A stretch of DNA of 64,000 nt from Acidobacteriota bacterium (GTDB lineage: Bacteria > Acidobacteriota > Terriglobia > Acidiferrales > UBA7541): NCBI GenBank assembly GCA_003167215.1, contig PMTV01000057.1, positions 56,450-120,449 of the forward strand, given 5' to 3'. How positions within the stretch are numbered: position 1 is the first letter of the stretch; each line of letters opens with the position of its first letter. Under the pieces are notes generated by a model that saw only the letters and a list, made by a program, of their open reading frames with translations, had not been told where the DNA came from and ran no database searches. Positions 16,641 to 26,367 of the stretch are shown here, one piece after another. Both the position numbers and the translations under genes were made by a program.

Positions 16641-18191
16641 CTATTGCGCGGCGGGGACAGCCCCTGCCAGAAAGAGTGTCAAGACGCGATCGTTGGCTCC
16701 GCGCTGCGCAACCTTGAAGAGCACGTCCTGGCCGGGCTTGAGTTGGGCCATCTCGCGACGATAGTCGGCCAGATTGTTCACGGGTGTGTGATTGATTTCG
16801 ATGATGACGTCGCCGCGGTTGAAGCCGATATCTTCGGCGAAGCTGGCGGGCTCGACCTCGGAGACGATTACGCCGGTCACTTTGCCCATGTTCAGTTTGC
16901 GCGAAAGATCGGGCGTTAATTCCTCCACGTGGAGACCAAACTGGCCGGGCGTCTCTTCCTCTCCCGGTTGATCTTCTTCGGCTTGCGCGGACTGCGGGAA
17001 AATCTTTGAGCGGTCGGCGACAGTGAGCGAAACATCTCTGGTCTGTTTGCCGTGAACTACGCGGATTTGCACGGACTGTCCGATCGCGGTTTGCGCAATC
17101 GGATTCACAAGGTCGGCGCCGGTATGAATCGGCTGGCCGTTCACGTCGGTGATGACGTCGCCAGGCTGCAATCCGGCTTTATCCGCGGGGCTGTTGGGCT
17201 CGACGGCTTCGACCACGATTCCGTAGGGGGCGCCAAGTTCCTTCAGGAGAACGGGATTATTGCTGCGCTCATCCTGAAACGTGATGCCGATGGAACCGCG
17301 GATGACCTTCCCGCTGGTGATGAGCTGGTTATAAACGTTGATCACGACATTGGAAGGCATGGCGAATCCAACGCCCTCAAACCCACGGCTGCCGGTATAA
17401 ATCGCCGTATTGATTCCGATTACTTCCCCAGCCATGTTGACCAGCGGGCCGCCGGAGTTTCCGGGGTTGATGGCGGCGTCGGTCTGAATGAATCGTTGGA
17501 ATTGATGGCCGATGTTGGAACGGTCTTTCGCGCTGATAATTCCGGCGGTGACGGTGGAATTCAATCCGAAGGGGCTGCCGAAGGCGAGAACCCAGTCGCC
17601 AACCTGTACGCCGTCCGAATTGCCGAGCTTTGCCACCGGCAGGTCGTGACTTGCGTCGATTTTAATTACGGCGAGATCGGTATCCTTGTCGATGCCAATT
17701 ACGTGAGCGTTGTAATGGTTGGGATCGCCGTCGATGGTGACTTGGATTTTGCTGGCCTGGTCAACCACGTGATCGTTCGTGAGGATGAAACCGTTTTTGT
17801 TGACGACCACGCCGGAGCCAAGGCTGCGCTCGGCGTCCTGGCCGGTATCGGGCGTATCAAAATAGCGGTCGAAGAAGTCCTGGAAAGGATCGCCCAAGGC
17901 GTGGGGCTTCTTGCCTCCCTTGGGCTTTTCGACGATCTGCGTGGTTGAAATATTCACAACAGCGGGCCCGAGCTTTTTAGAAATGACGGCGAAGCCGTTG
18001 GAGAGATTGACCGGATCCGGAATGGCCAGGAGCGGGGCGCCGTTGGCTCCTTGATCGCGAGTGGCCAGGGCACGGCCTGAAATCAGCGTGCCGATCAGGA
18101 TACCGATGCCGAGGGTGGCGACGATGAGGAGGGTGGCAAAAATCTTGCGGTGCCGAATCCAGCTATATAACTCTATAAATTGGATACCCAT
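16641..18191 (-). CDS. DegP/HtrA-family periplasmic serine protease
   Basis: 516 residues. A single N-terminal membrane helix (IFATLLIVATLGIGILIGTL) precedes a trypsin-like domain with the complete triad: His in ILTNDHVVDQA (about 141), Asp in DKDTDLAVIKID (about 170) and Ser in NPGNSGGPLVN (about 244). Two PDZ domains follow, the first around GIVVEAVEPNSPADKAGLQP and the second around GVIVSEVEPASFAEDIGFNR. The family degrades or refolds misfolded envelope proteins under stress. Between the membrane helix and the protease lies a short linker; a long disordered loop (GEEETPGQFG) separates the PDZ domains. Likely membrane-anchored with the catalytic part in the periplasm. Confidence 0.96.
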   Translation of the reverse strand: MGIQFIELYSWIRHRKIFATLLIVATLGIGILIGTLISGRALATRDQGANGAPLLAIPDPVNLSNGFAVISKKLGPAVVNISTTQIVEKPKGGKKPHALGDPFQDFFDRYFDTPDTGQDAERSLGSGVVVNKNGFILTNDHVVDQASKIQVTIDGDPNHYNAHVIGIDKDTDLAVIKIDASHDLPVAKLGNSDGVQVGDWVLAFGSPFGLNSTVTAGIISAKDRSNIGHQFQRFIQTDAAINPGNSGGPLVNMAGEVIGINTAIYTGSRGFEGVGFAMPSNVVINVYNQLITSGKVIRGSIGITFQDERSNNPVLLKELGAPYGIVVEAVEPNSPADKAGLQPGDVITDVNGQPIHTGADLVNPIAQTAIGQSVQIRVVHGKQTRDVSLTVADRSKIFPQSAQAEEDQPGEEETPGQFGLHVEELTPDLSRKLNMGKVTGVIVSEVEPASFAEDIGFNRGDVIIEINHTPVNNLADYRREMAQLKPGQDVLFKVAQRGANDRVLTLFLAGAVPAAQ

Positions 18192-18422
18192 CCTCGAACT
18201 CCTTAGGGTCGCGCCGAAGTTTCGCAGGCGCCAAAATCACTGAACGGAAGCGACGAACGCCAAGTATAACACCTATTCTAACCCGCTAAAGCTTCGACGG
18301 TTGCGGTACACCGTAGTAAGCAAGACGCGGAATTTCGGAAAAATCGTCGCCGTTCGATCGATATTCGCTCGCGCACCTTAAAACTCGAGTTCCGAAATTC
18401 AAGCGAGGATAGTGTGACGCAC

Positions 18423-18617
18423 CTATTTCTGGTCCGAGGGAGTTACGGAATCTTCAAAAGCCAGCGGCTGCAAGTCCTCGATGCGAGTGTCAAATTCTTC
18501 CACGGATGGACTGCCCTCACGAGGCTCAAGCTTTTCTTGCGCACGGCGTTCAGCCTTCATGCGCGCTTTGTCCATGCGCTTCATTTCTTTCTGGCGCTTC
18601 TTGAATGTCGTTGTCAT
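18423..18617 (-). CDS. Small basic conserved hypothetical protein
   Basis: A 64-residue protein starting MTTTFKKRQKEMKRMDKARM, with AAGGAG 6 nt upstream of the ATG. The first half is a strongly basic helix (Lys/Arg/Met) and the second half acidic (EEFDTRIEDLQPLAFED). The MTTTFKKRQKEMKR start is shared by small proteins in several phyla, often near RNA-related genes. Here it directly follows the RRM protein gene (73 bp, separated by a GTAG hairpin), which hints at an RNA- or ribosome-linked role; this is inference. No catalytic motif. Confidence 0.8.
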   Translation of the reverse strand: MTTTFKKRQKEMKRMDKARMKAERRAQEKLEPREGSPSVEEFDTRIEDLQPLAFEDSVTPSDQK

Positions 18618-18664
18618 AGCCTCTCCTTGGGATGGGTTTGCGAAGGGGCAACATCACGGCAACC

Positions 18665-18687
18665 GCCGACGCTAACGTTGGCGCTAC
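18665..18687 (-). repeat. GTAG-hairpin REP-like element S2
   Basis: On the minus strand it reads GTAGCGCCAACGTTAGCGTC and then GGC: GTAG followed by a hairpin with a palindromic AACGTT loop region. It starts only 3 nt after the TAA of the RRM protein gene. Same family and same orientation relative to the upstream gene as S1, S3 and S4. Confidence 0.75.
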
Positions 18688-18690
18688 AAA

Positions 18691-19095
18691 TTACCAGCGA
18701 GGCTCGCGAGGCTGACGGGCTACCTCGCGGTAATCCTCGTTGGAAAATCTCTCGCGGCCTCCGCCACCGCGGTTCCCGCCGCTGCCCCGATTGCCGCCGG
18801 GACCGCCGTTGCCGGGGCCGCTGCGAGGGCCGCGTGGACCGCTGGATTCGGACTTGGGCCGAGCTTCGTTGACCTTGAGATTGCGGCCGCCGAGGTCTTT
18901 GCCGTCGAGCGCGGCGATAGCCTTGGCCGCATCCGCGTCATTAACCATTTCCACGAAACCGAAGCCGCGCGCTTTACCGGTTTCGCGGTCGGTAGCCACA
19001 TGAACTCGCGCTAGCTGCCCGAACGGTTCGAAGAGTGTCCGTAAATCTGCCGCAGTGGTCTGAAAACTCATGTTGCCAACAAAAAGATTCTTCAT
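18691..19095 (-). CDS. RNA-binding protein with one RRM and Gly/Arg-rich tail
   Basis: A 134-residue RNP-type RNA-binding protein. A single RRM spans residues 1-80: the RNP2 motif is KNLFVGNMSF and the RNP1 motif KARGFGFVEM, with the usual GRNLKVNEARP end. Residues 85-134 are an RGG-like disordered tail rich in Gly, Pro, Arg and Asn. Such cold-shock-type RRM proteins of bacteria (Rbp family) bind single-stranded RNA and affect folding or stability. The ATG at 19095 has GGGAGAGAAG upstream. It is probably upstream of the basic 64-residue protein in the same transcript. Confidence 0.94.
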   Translation of the reverse strand: MKNLFVGNMSFQTTAADLRTLFEPFGQLARVHVATDRETGKARGFGFVEMVNDADAAKAIAALDGKDLGGRNLKVNEARPKSESSGPRGPRSGPGNGGPGGNRGSGGNRGGGGRERFSNEDYREVARQPREPRW

Positions 19096-19449
19096 GCTCT
19101 TCTCTCCCTGAACGATTTACTCCGCCTGCTGCAAGGATTTTGCGGCCGCTGGACGGACATGCCACCTGAAAAAATCAGTAACCGCGGCAAGGGACCAAGC
19201 GTAACAAAACACGAGAGGTCGGGCAAAACAGGTCGCAAGCCGCGCCCCACAAGGCGATAAAGCCACGTAAAACTTTCAGGAAGCGCAGCTCTATCTTAAC
19301 ACGTTTATGGGCAAAATCCACGTCGCGTTGGGTGCAGGAAGCTGTTTCAGTCCTACCGCGCTGCGATGTGACAGCAGGCGTCGGATGAATGACGCAGGGT
19401 GGAAGGGGGCGGCGAAAACGCTAGGAACATTTATTGGAACGGTACTAGA

Positions 19450-19806
19450 ATGCCCGGCATGGTAATCGAGCCATTTCGAGTGATCACGATACCCGGCAGC
19501 CGGGAGGGACTGCACATCCTGGTGCTGAAGGGCGCTTTCACATCGTCATCGTCGCCGGTATTCAACGACGCCGTTTTAGCCGTGGCCGCTCCGCGGCTTA
19601 TCGTGGACCTCTCGGAAGTTCCCATGATGGACTCGATGGCCATCGGCGCGCTGGTCCGCGCGTTTGTTTCTTGCCATAAGTCGGGGCGTAAACTTGCATT
19701 GGCAGGAATGAATCACCGAGTGCAGAATGTGCTGCATCTCACCGGGATCGCACCTCTGTTTGATTCGTACGACACAGTGGCACAGGCCGAAGAAGCGCTG
19801 GACTAG
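19450..19806 (+). CDS. STAS-domain protein (anti-sigma factor antagonist type)
   Basis: About 118 residues from the ATG at 19450; an in-frame start 51 bp upstream is possible but its extra residues do not look like STAS. The STAS fold is shown by LHILVLKGAFTSSSSPVFND, RLIVDLSEVPMMDSMAIGAL and the C-terminal QNVLHLTGIAPLFDSYDTVA. The Ser in MDSMAIG occupies the position phosphorylated in SpoIIAA/RsbV-type antagonists. It probably takes part in a partner-switching regulatory pathway with an anti-sigma kinase, but neither kinase nor sigma factor lies nearby. The ribosome-binding site is weak. Cytoplasmic. Confidence 0.88.
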   Translation: MPGMVIEPFRVITIPGSREGLHILVLKGAFTSSSSPVFNDAVLAVAAPRLIVDLSEVPMMDSMAIGALVRAFVSCHKSGRKLALAGMNHRVQNVLHLTGIAPLFDSYDTVAQAEEALD

Positions 19807-20036
19807 GGGCGACGGCTCTTTCCTTTTCTGAGATGGCTTCCGCGATAACGATGGTAGTCCTCCTTTTCACCGATCAATTTGGCCTCGTCGCGCAGAGACC
19901 GAGGACCCCACCAGCTCGGGTATTGACGCGGTGTTCGATGCGATGGAAAATCCTATTCGGCTAGAGCGGCTGAGAGACGATGCAGAGATTAGGAATTCCC
20001 CAGGCGTAAAATCGATAATCGGATAGAGGGAGAATT

Positions 20037-21629
20037 ATGAGAAGAGGAGCAATTGTGCTGTCGGTGTTGGTGCTGGCATTTCTATCGCTTTCGCTGGGGA
20101 ATGCAGCGCGGGCGCGAAACAACGCGGCGCAGAATCAGCCCACCTATCACGTCACGATGACCCCGGGCACCATCGTCACCATTAACTACCAGCACCGCAG
20201 CGGATCCACGACTATCGGATTCCAGGGCTCGCCTCTGCTGCCCTTTGCAAAGGGACAGGCCAAAGTGAACGGGAAAGTGGGCCGCATCCAAATCAACGCT
20301 CAGTTCAGCAAACTGGAGCCGGCGCAAAAGTTCGGCAACGAATATCTGACCTATGTGTTGTGGGCCATTACGCCCGAAGGGAAATCAAATAATCTCGGGG
20401 AGATTCTTTTAGACGGGGACAAGAGCAAAATCGACGTGACCACTTCGCTGCAGACGTTCGGGCTCATCGTGACGGCGGAACCGTATTTCGCGGTATCGCA
20501 ACCGAGCAATGTGGTGGTGTTGCAAAACGTGGTGCTGCCTGAGACGAGCGGGACAATCGACCAGGCGCCCGCGAGCTACCAATTGCTGGATCGCGGCGCG
20601 TACAGCTACGAAGTATCAAAAACGAGCGGCAACCTCTCAAGATCCGACAACAAAGTTCCGCTGGAGCTGTTCGAGGCGCAAAACGCGGTGCAAATCGCGA
20701 TAAACGCAGGGGCCCAAAAGTACGCGGCGGATGCACTGAACAAAGCGCAAATCTCTCTGACGCAGGCGCAGGACCTGCTGGCACGCAACGGAAACAGCAA
20801 GTTGATCGTTCAGGCTTCGCGCGACGCAGTGCAGAACGCGGCAGATGCCCGGCACATCGCCGTACAGCGCCAAGAAGAAGAACGCATGGCGCAGGAACGC
20901 GCCGACGCCGCCCAGCGTGAAGCTGACGCGAAGGCTCGGGCCGACGCCGCCGCGGCAAGCCAGCAGCAGGAGGCCGCAGCCCGCCAGCAGGCGGAAATTC
21001 AAAGACTGCAAGCAGAGCGCGACGCTGCGCAGTCTGCGGCAGCCACTGCACGCGCGGATGCCGACCGCCTGGCGGCTCAACAACAGGCGGAACGCGAACG
21101 GCAGAATGCGGAGCAGGAACGGCTGAAGGCGCAACAAGCGCAGGACGCAGCGGCGCAGTCCGAACGCGAAAAGCAGGAGCTTCGCGCGCAATTGCTGGAA
21201 CAATTCAATCGCATCCTGCCCACGACGGACACTCCGCGAGGACTGAAAGTCAACATGGCGGATGTACTCTTTGCGTTCGGGAAGTACGATCTTCGTCCTG
21301 CGGCACGAGAAGCTTTGGCAAAACTTTCCGGCATCGTGCTGGGCCACCCCGGCTTAAAGCTTTCCGTGGAGGGATACACGGACAGCATCGGGAGCGACGA
21401 AGTGAACCAAACGCTTTCAGAGAGACGAGCCGGCGCAGTTCGCGATTACCTGGTTCAGCAAGGAGTGGACCCCAGATCGATCACGGCAACAGGCTTCGGG
21501 AAATCCAATCCGGTTGCAAGCAATGACACGAATGAGGGACGCCAGCAGAATCGCCGCGTGGAAATTATAATTTCCGGCGAGGTAATCGGAACGCAGATCG
21601 GCGGCGCTCCACCTGCACAACCGCAATAG
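20037..21629 (+). CDS. OmpA-family outer-membrane/periplasmic protein with long coiled coil
   Basis: 530 residues with an N-terminal signal peptide (VLSVLVLAFLSLSLGNAARA). Residues about 35-170 form an unrecognised beta-rich domain (TIVTINYQHRSGSTTIGFQG). Residues about 215-385 are a long Ala/Gln/Arg/Glu-rich coiled coil (e.g. QREADAKARADAAAASQQ). The C-terminal OmpA peptidoglycan-binding domain (about 400-515) shows DVLFAFGKYDLRPAAREALA, LSVEGYTDSIGSDEVNQTLS, ERRAGAVRDYLVQQGVDP and NRRVEIIISG, including the peptidoglycan-contacting Asp and Arg. It probably tethers the outer membrane to the wall, with the coiled coil as a spacer. GAGGGAGAA lies just before the ATG. Monocistronic. Confidence 0.93.
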   Translation: MRRGAIVLSVLVLAFLSLSLGNAARARNNAAQNQPTYHVTMTPGTIVTINYQHRSGSTTIGFQGSPLLPFAKGQAKVNGKVGRIQINAQFSKLEPAQKFGNEYLTYVLWAITPEGKSNNLGEILLDGDKSKIDVTTSLQTFGLIVTAEPYFAVSQPSNVVVLQNVVLPETSGTIDQAPASYQLLDRGAYSYEVSKTSGNLSRSDNKVPLELFEAQNAVQIAINAGAQKYAADALNKAQISLTQAQDLLARNGNSKLIVQASRDAVQNAADARHIAVQRQEEERMAQERADAAQREADAKARADAAAASQQQEAAARQQAEIQRLQAERDAAQSAAATARADADRLAAQQQAERERQNAEQERLKAQQAQDAAAQSEREKQELRAQLLEQFNRILPTTDTPRGLKVNMADVLFAFGKYDLRPAAREALAKLSGIVLGHPGLKLSVEGYTDSIGSDEVNQTLSERRAGAVRDYLVQQGVDPRSITATGFGKSNPVASNDTNEGRQQNRRVEIIISGEVIGTQIGGAPPAQPQ

Positions 21630-21749
21630 GCCGGGAACCAGCGAGAAGTGCGCAGTCGCATGCTCTGCGATACCAGTATTAAAGTAGAGCGTCAGTATGA
21701 GGCCGGCATGCAAACACGCCCGATGCTTGCATGCCGGTCACGCCAGGGA

Positions 21750-23216
21750 TTACAAAGACCGCAAGTAGTTCAACAAATCCTGCTGGTCCTGATTCGAAAG
21801 TTGATTGAATAGACCGATTACCCGATTGGCCTCAGAACCATTGCTCGCGTGATTTTGGATCGCTCGGAGCAGGCCGCCATTTGACGGAGTAGCGCGCCCA
21901 TCGTGCAGGAAGAAGATCCGCTGCCCCACTCCCCATAAAGGAGCGGTGCGGAACTCGTCGCCTGCAGCCGAACCCTGCGAAACATTGTCCGCCAGGCCCG
22001 ATCCCATGTGATGCACCAGCAAATCTGAAAACAGCTGAGCGGTTTGATTGCTCAGCCCCGGAGTGAAAGCGGACGTACCGGTCTGCATCGAGGGGGTGTG
22101 GCACATGTCGCAGTGTGCTTTTAAGAATGCGGCCTGTCCATTTTGAATGGACCGCTGGGATGGGTTGCCCGGAATTCCCTGGCTGGACTGCGCCGGGGGC
22201 GCCAGAAACCTCATAAAGTTTGCAAATTCGACTAAATCGCTCAACATCTGAGGGCCGGACAAGTTAAAGTTCGTGGAATCTTCCGGCGTGTAATTGTAGA
22301 GGCACGCGGCAGGCGGGTTACCACGCTCGTTTGGAAACAGCTCATTCGTGACGCCCATTTCCACGTTGTAAGCCTCGCCGGCAAAAATTTCGAGCGACTT
22401 GTTCTGCGCCTTCCACCCAAATCGCGTGATACTTCCGTCGTTGCCGCTGTAGTTCGGATGTCCCGAAATACCGAGCCACTGTTTTATTTGGGAATTTGCG
22501 CTCATGTTGGAAAGAATCGTGGAATCCGGAATGGACTCGATCAAGCCAGCGCCAAAAACCGGCGTGGGAATTCGAAAGATCACGTTGTTGAGCTGCTGCA
22601 TTTGTTCGAAGTTCGGCTGGGGCATGGTACAGCCCTCAGCATCTTGCCGCCCAGCGATGGTGAAGACGTCGTGAACTCCCCCGTCCGCGACTTGGCTTAC
22701 AGATCCGTTGGCGTTCATCATGAATGGAAATCGCGCTTCGCGCACGGGCCCATCCGCCGTAATAAAGAATGGCATGGAGTTCGAGGCGCCATAATCCGCT
22801 CCAGCTAGAATTTGGGGATTAGGACCGACAAACGGATATTGATTTTGGCTTGGGCTGGATCCGCCGGTGACGGGCTGCGAATGGCAGCTTCTGCAACTAT
22901 TCGAGTTGTATCCCGGCCCAAGTCCGCTGCCAGGCTCATTGGGCGCACCCGCACTCACCGAATCGATTTGAACGAATCGGGCCAGGCCGTCGTTAAAAAA
23001 TTGGACTTGCTCGGGTGTGAGTGTGCTGAGGGGTTGGCCTAGACCACTGTTCGAAGCGCGGACCCCAGGGTCCTGAGCCGTGGTGCCTTGGCCGCCGCCA
23101 CCGGAATTTTGCCCACCAGGGCCTCGACCGCCTGGCTGCCCTTGGCCAAAAACAGACGGACTTAATGACAAGAATAGGCAAACTGAACCGATTGTGTAAC
23201 ACCTGATAAGTTTCAT
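21750..23216 (-). CDS. Di-heme oxidoreductase-like cytochrome (DUF1111 type)
   Basis: 488 residues from the ATG at 23216, which has AAGGAG 8 nt upstream and gives a proper signal peptide (LIRCYTIGSVCLFLSLSPS). A Gly/Gln-rich segment follows. Two c-type heme motifs are visible: NSCRSCHSQP (about residue 100) and HCDMCHTPS (about 380), each near a conserved tryptic segment; the C-terminus TAPLWGVGQRIFFLHDGRA with later RAIQNHASNGSEA is the signature of the DUF1111 'di-heme oxidoreductase' family. It acts in the periplasm; electron donor and substrate are unknown. Related to the MauG/CcpA-type peroxidase fold only distantly. Monocistronic. Confidence 0.92.
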   Translation of the reverse strand: MKLIRCYTIGSVCLFLSLSPSVFGQGQPGGRGPGGQNSGGGGQGTTAQDPGVRASNSGLGQPLSTLTPEQVQFFNDGLARFVQIDSVSAGAPNEPGSGLGPGYNSNSCRSCHSQPVTGGSSPSQNQYPFVGPNPQILAGADYGASNSMPFFITADGPVREARFPFMMNANGSVSQVADGGVHDVFTIAGRQDAEGCTMPQPNFEQMQQLNNVIFRIPTPVFGAGLIESIPDSTILSNMSANSQIKQWLGISGHPNYSGNDGSITRFGWKAQNKSLEIFAGEAYNVEMGVTNELFPNERGNPPAACLYNYTPEDSTNFNLSGPQMLSDLVEFANFMRFLAPPAQSSQGIPGNPSQRSIQNGQAAFLKAHCDMCHTPSMQTGTSAFTPGLSNQTAQLFSDLLVHHMGSGLADNVSQGSAAGDEFRTAPLWGVGQRIFFLHDGRATPSNGGLLRAIQNHASNGSEANRVIGLFNQLSNQDQQDLLNYLRSL

Positions 23217-23701
23217 TTTTACTCCTTTCCCCCGGGGCCCAAGTCTGAGCACAGTTAGGGATGATTCACGCAAAAGCGTGACGTTCGGGAGTTAACCTGG
23301 CGGGTGAGTTAACCTTGTGAATCTCGGACATAGCTGTGGGCTGCGCTATGCCTTTGAAATTCAGATTCACGGCAAATAATGGGCTAGACCATACGTCCGA
23401 TGAGAAGTGGGGTCAAGGTGGCCGGGGTACAGTTTAGGTACAGTAGCCTGTTCAGGAGAAGCAAAGGCGTCAACTGACCGGATACCGGAAGGAAGCAACC
23501 CAAAATTTTCCAGCCGGCGGGCTGGACCGGGTGCCTGAAATCGAGAATCGGAGCGAATCCCCTTGCGTACAGCGTCGCAAGGGTCATAGGAGATTCTGAC
23601 TCGGACGCTAAGCACCGGGATGTGCAGCAACGCCTGCCACTACAATATGTAGTTTCAATGACTTACGCGTTCACCTCCAGGACATAATCGTTTCACCGCC
23701 G
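23217..23701. other. Gene-poor region with a hairpin
   Basis: 485 bp between the di-heme gene and the decayed TPR gene. The clearest feature is the hairpin CCCTTGCG-N8-CGCAAGGG (23560-23567 / 23576-23583). No convincing coding frame. The region presumably includes the lost 5' part of the TPR gene or the scar of its truncation. Confidence 0.5.
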
Positions 23702-24780
23702 GTGCATTGTTATCCGTGCCCAGAGCTGTCGATGCAGACCGAAGCAGCGCGAGAAATCGCGGATCAAGTTCGCGGGTCCGTAGGCTCGCCACAGCTTAGC
23801 CTGCATCCGGCGAATCCCGCTCCCGTGAATCCCGATGCTTACGAGGCTTATTTGAAGGGGCGCTATTTTTGGAACAAGCGCACTCCGGATGGGCTGAATA
23901 AAAGCATCGAATATTTCGGCCAAGCCATAGAAAAAGACCCGTCGTTTGCAGCCGCTTATGCAGGACTGGCGGATTCCTATTCGATTCTGGGATCGGACGT
24001 GCTGCCGGCGGATGTGGCGAGTTCGAAGGCTCGCGCCGCCGCGTCCAAGGCCATCGAACTGGACCCTACAACCGCAGAGGGACACGCGGCGCTGGCGTTA
24101 GTCGAATTTTATTACGACTGGAACTGGAAGCAATCGGAAGAAGAATTTCGCCGCGCCTTCGAGCTAAATCCGAATTACGCGACGGCCCACCAGTGGTACA
24201 GCTACTACCTCACTGCCATGTTGCGCTTCCCGGAAGCGGTGGAGCAAGCCGAGACAGCGCAGCAGATCGATCCTCTTTCATTGTCGATCAACACCTCCGT
24301 GGCTACGAGATATCACCATGCAGGCCGGGATGAAGACGCCATGCAACTAGACCGGCGCACGCTGGAGATGGATTCCAGCTTTGTTCCCGCGCATTTGTCA
24401 CTTGGCGCGGTGTATGAAAACCAAGGTTTGTTGCAGCAGGCAATCGATGAGTACAAGAAGGTGATCGAACTCCGTCCCGCAGATCCGGCGGCCCTTGCGG
24501 CGCTCGGCTATGTATATGCACCTCGGGGCAGAAGGACGAGACGCGCAAAATACTCAGCCAACTTACCGAAATCTCGAAACAACACTACGTTCCTTCGTTT
24601 GAATTCGCGACTATTTACGCCGGGCTGAGCGATGCTGACAATGCGATGTCGTGGCTGGAGAAATCTTATCGTCAGCGCGAAAGCCAGATGCCATTCATCA
24701 AGTCCGACGACAGATTCAATTCGCTGCATTCCGATCCGCGCTTCCAAGACCTCATCCGCCGCCTCGCCTTTCCTTCGTAA
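23702..24780 (+). pseudogene. Remnant of a TPR-containing regulator or kinase, 5'-truncated and frameshifted
   Basis: The frame contains MQTEAAREIADQVRGSV, NPDAYEAYLKGRYFWNKRTP and repeated TPR units (AIEKDPSFAAAYAGLADSYS, EFRRAFELNPNYATAHQWYS, AIDEYKKVIELRPADPAALA). This is the typical C-terminal half of acidobacterial Ser/Thr kinases or winged-helix/TPR regulators. The expected N-terminal kinase or DNA-binding domain is missing upstream. Near 24523-24533 the frame shifts by one base, and the continuation GQKDETRKILSQLTEISKQH through SDPRFQDLIRRLAFPS lies in another frame to the TAA at 24778-24780. A sequencing error could explain the frameshift but not the missing 5' domain. Confidence 0.8.
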
Positions 24781-24841
24781 TTTTAGGCATGACGCCCGGC
24801 GCGGCGTTCCTGCGGTGCCGGGAGGCCGTTCCACAACCCGA

Positions 24842-24871
24842 TTGGCGCAATTCTGACTGGCTTGTTACAAT
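24842..24871 (+). promoter_or_regulatory. Candidate promoter of leuCD
   Basis: TTGGCG (24842-24847), 18-bp spacer, TACAAT (24866-24871). This predicts transcription start about 65 nt upstream of the leuC ATG. No attenuator-like run of Leu codons is apparent in the short leader. Confidence 0.5.
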
Positions 24872-24942
24872 AGGAGCGGTTGAGCGTTAGCGCTTTGCGC
24901 TTTCGGCTCGGGGAATTGCCCCGCAGGTGGAAAACCAACCGT

Positions 24943-26367
24943 ATGGCAGCTCGCACTCTCTACGAAAAAATCTGGGAAGCACACATCGTCCGGGAAGAAC
25001 CGGGGCAGCCCACCCTGATTTACATTGACCGTCACCTGATCCACGAAGGCACTTCGCCGCAGGCCTTTGCGGGACTGAAAGCCGCGGGGCGCAAAGTTCG
25101 CCAGCCGCAGCTTACCTTTGCCGTGATGGACCATTCTGTTTCCACGAAGAACCGTTTGCTCCCCGTTCTCGACGCGGACGCACTGGGCCAGTTCGAAGCG
25201 CTCGCGCGCAATTGCCAGGAGCACGGCGTACATCTTTTCGACCTGCATAGTAAGAATCAAGGGATCATTCACATCATCGGGCCAGAGCTTGGCATCACGC
25301 AGCCGGGACAAACGATTGTTTGCGGCGACAGCCACACGTCCACGCACGGCGCATTCGGCGCGCTCGCGTTTGGAATCGGCACCAGCGAAATCGAACACGT
25401 GCTGGCTACCCAGTGCCTGACGCAGTTCAAATCGAAGACGATGAAGATTGAAATCAACGGCAAGCGGCCGCGCGGCGTGACGGCCAAAGATTTCATTCTG
25501 ACGGTGATCGGGAAGATTGGAATCGCCGGGGGCACGGGCTACGTCTTCGAATATATGGGCGAAGCGGTTCGCGGATTGTCCATGGAAGGGCGCATGACCA
25601 TGTGCAACATGTCCATCGAAGGCGGGGCGCGCGCTGGAATGGTTTCTCCCGACGAGACTACATTTGCATATTTGGAAGGCCGGCCGTTCGTCCCGCGCGG
25701 AAAAGATTTTAAAAATGCGGTGGACCACTGGCGCTCGCTGGCTACCGATGCGGGAGCAAAGTTCGACGAGACGCTGACTTTGCATGCGAATGAACTCGCG
25801 CCGATGGTTACCTGGGGAACCAACCCCGGGATGGTCACGCAAGTCACCGACCGCGTCCCGGATCCTTCATCGTTCAACGACCCGGTGGACCGCGAAGCCG
25901 CCACTCGGGCGCTCGTTTACATGGATTTGAAACCTGGAACGCGCATTGAGGACATTCCGCTCGACCGCGTTTTCATCGGCTCCTGTACGAACTCGCGCAT
26001 CGAAGACTTGCGGGCGGCCGCGAGGGTGGTGGCGGGAAAACATGTTTCTTCAGATTTGAAGCAGGCCCTGGTGGTGCCTGGCTCGCGTCGTGTGAAAGTG
26101 GAAGCCGAAACCGAGGGGCTGGACAAAATCTTTCGCGACGCCGGATTCGAGTGGCGCGATGCGGGTTGTAGCATGTGCATCGGCATGAATGACGACGTTC
26201 TCCTGAGCGGAGAGCGTTCCGCCAGCACATCGAATCGAAATTTCGAGGGACGCCAAGGTAAGGGCGGAAGAACTCATCTGGTCAGTCCGGTGATGGCGGC
26301 AGCAGCAGCCATTGAAGGCCACTTTGTTGATATCCGCGACTGGAAAAATACGGACGGAGCCGAATAG
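24943..26367 (+). CDS. leuC: 3-isopropylmalate dehydratase large subunit
   Basis: LeuC and LeuD convert 2-isopropylmalate to 3-isopropylmalate in leucine synthesis. Product of 474 residues from the ATG at 24943 ([16 protein letters not shown]), the usual LeuC length; an in-frame start 63 bp earlier is less likely. Aconitase-family motifs: [40 protein letters not shown], and the iron-sulfur cysteines in [20 protein letters not shown] and [10 protein letters not shown]. It is directly followed by leuD, with the leuD ATG starting on the base after the leuC stop. A LeuA-like synthase lies at 31299-32537; no leuB is in the window. Confidence 0.97.
   Translation: MAARTLYEKIWEAHIVREEPGQPTLIYIDRHLIHEGTSPQAFAGLKAAGRKVRQPQLTFAVMDHSVSTKNRLLPVLDADALGQFEALARNCQEHGVHLFDLHSKNQGIIHIIGPELGITQPGQTIVCGDSHTSTHGAFGALAFGIGTSEIEHVLATQCLTQFKSKTMKIEINGKRPRGVTAKDFILTVIGKIGIAGGTGYVFEYMGEAVRGLSMEGRMTMCNMSIEGGARAGMVSPDETTFAYLEGRPFVPRGKDFKNAVDHWRSLATDAGAKFDETLTLHANELAPMVTWGTNPGMVTQVTDRVPDPSSFNDPVDREAATRALVYMDLKPGTRIEDIPLDRVFIGSCTNSRIEDLRAAARVVAGKHVSSDLKQALVVPGSRRVKVEAETEGLDKIFRDAGFEWRDAGCSMCIGMNDDVLLSGERSASTSNRNFEGRQGKGGRTHLVSPVMAAAAAIEGHFVDIRDWKNTDGAE

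Noticed and set aside
17052..17948. A 298-codon plus-strand frame opposite the HtrA-type protease
   Set aside because: Mirror frame of a protein with a complete catalytic triad and two PDZ domains.
18665..18687. S2 hairpin as the Rho-independent terminator of the RRM gene
   Set aside because: No T-run follows on the minus strand; the GTAG start and recurrence elsewhere fit a repeat family better.
23485..23510. CCGGAAGGAAGCAAC, resembling the SRP RNA core
   Set aside because: The 5' AGG strand of the internal loop and the rest of the helix are missing; judged coincidence.
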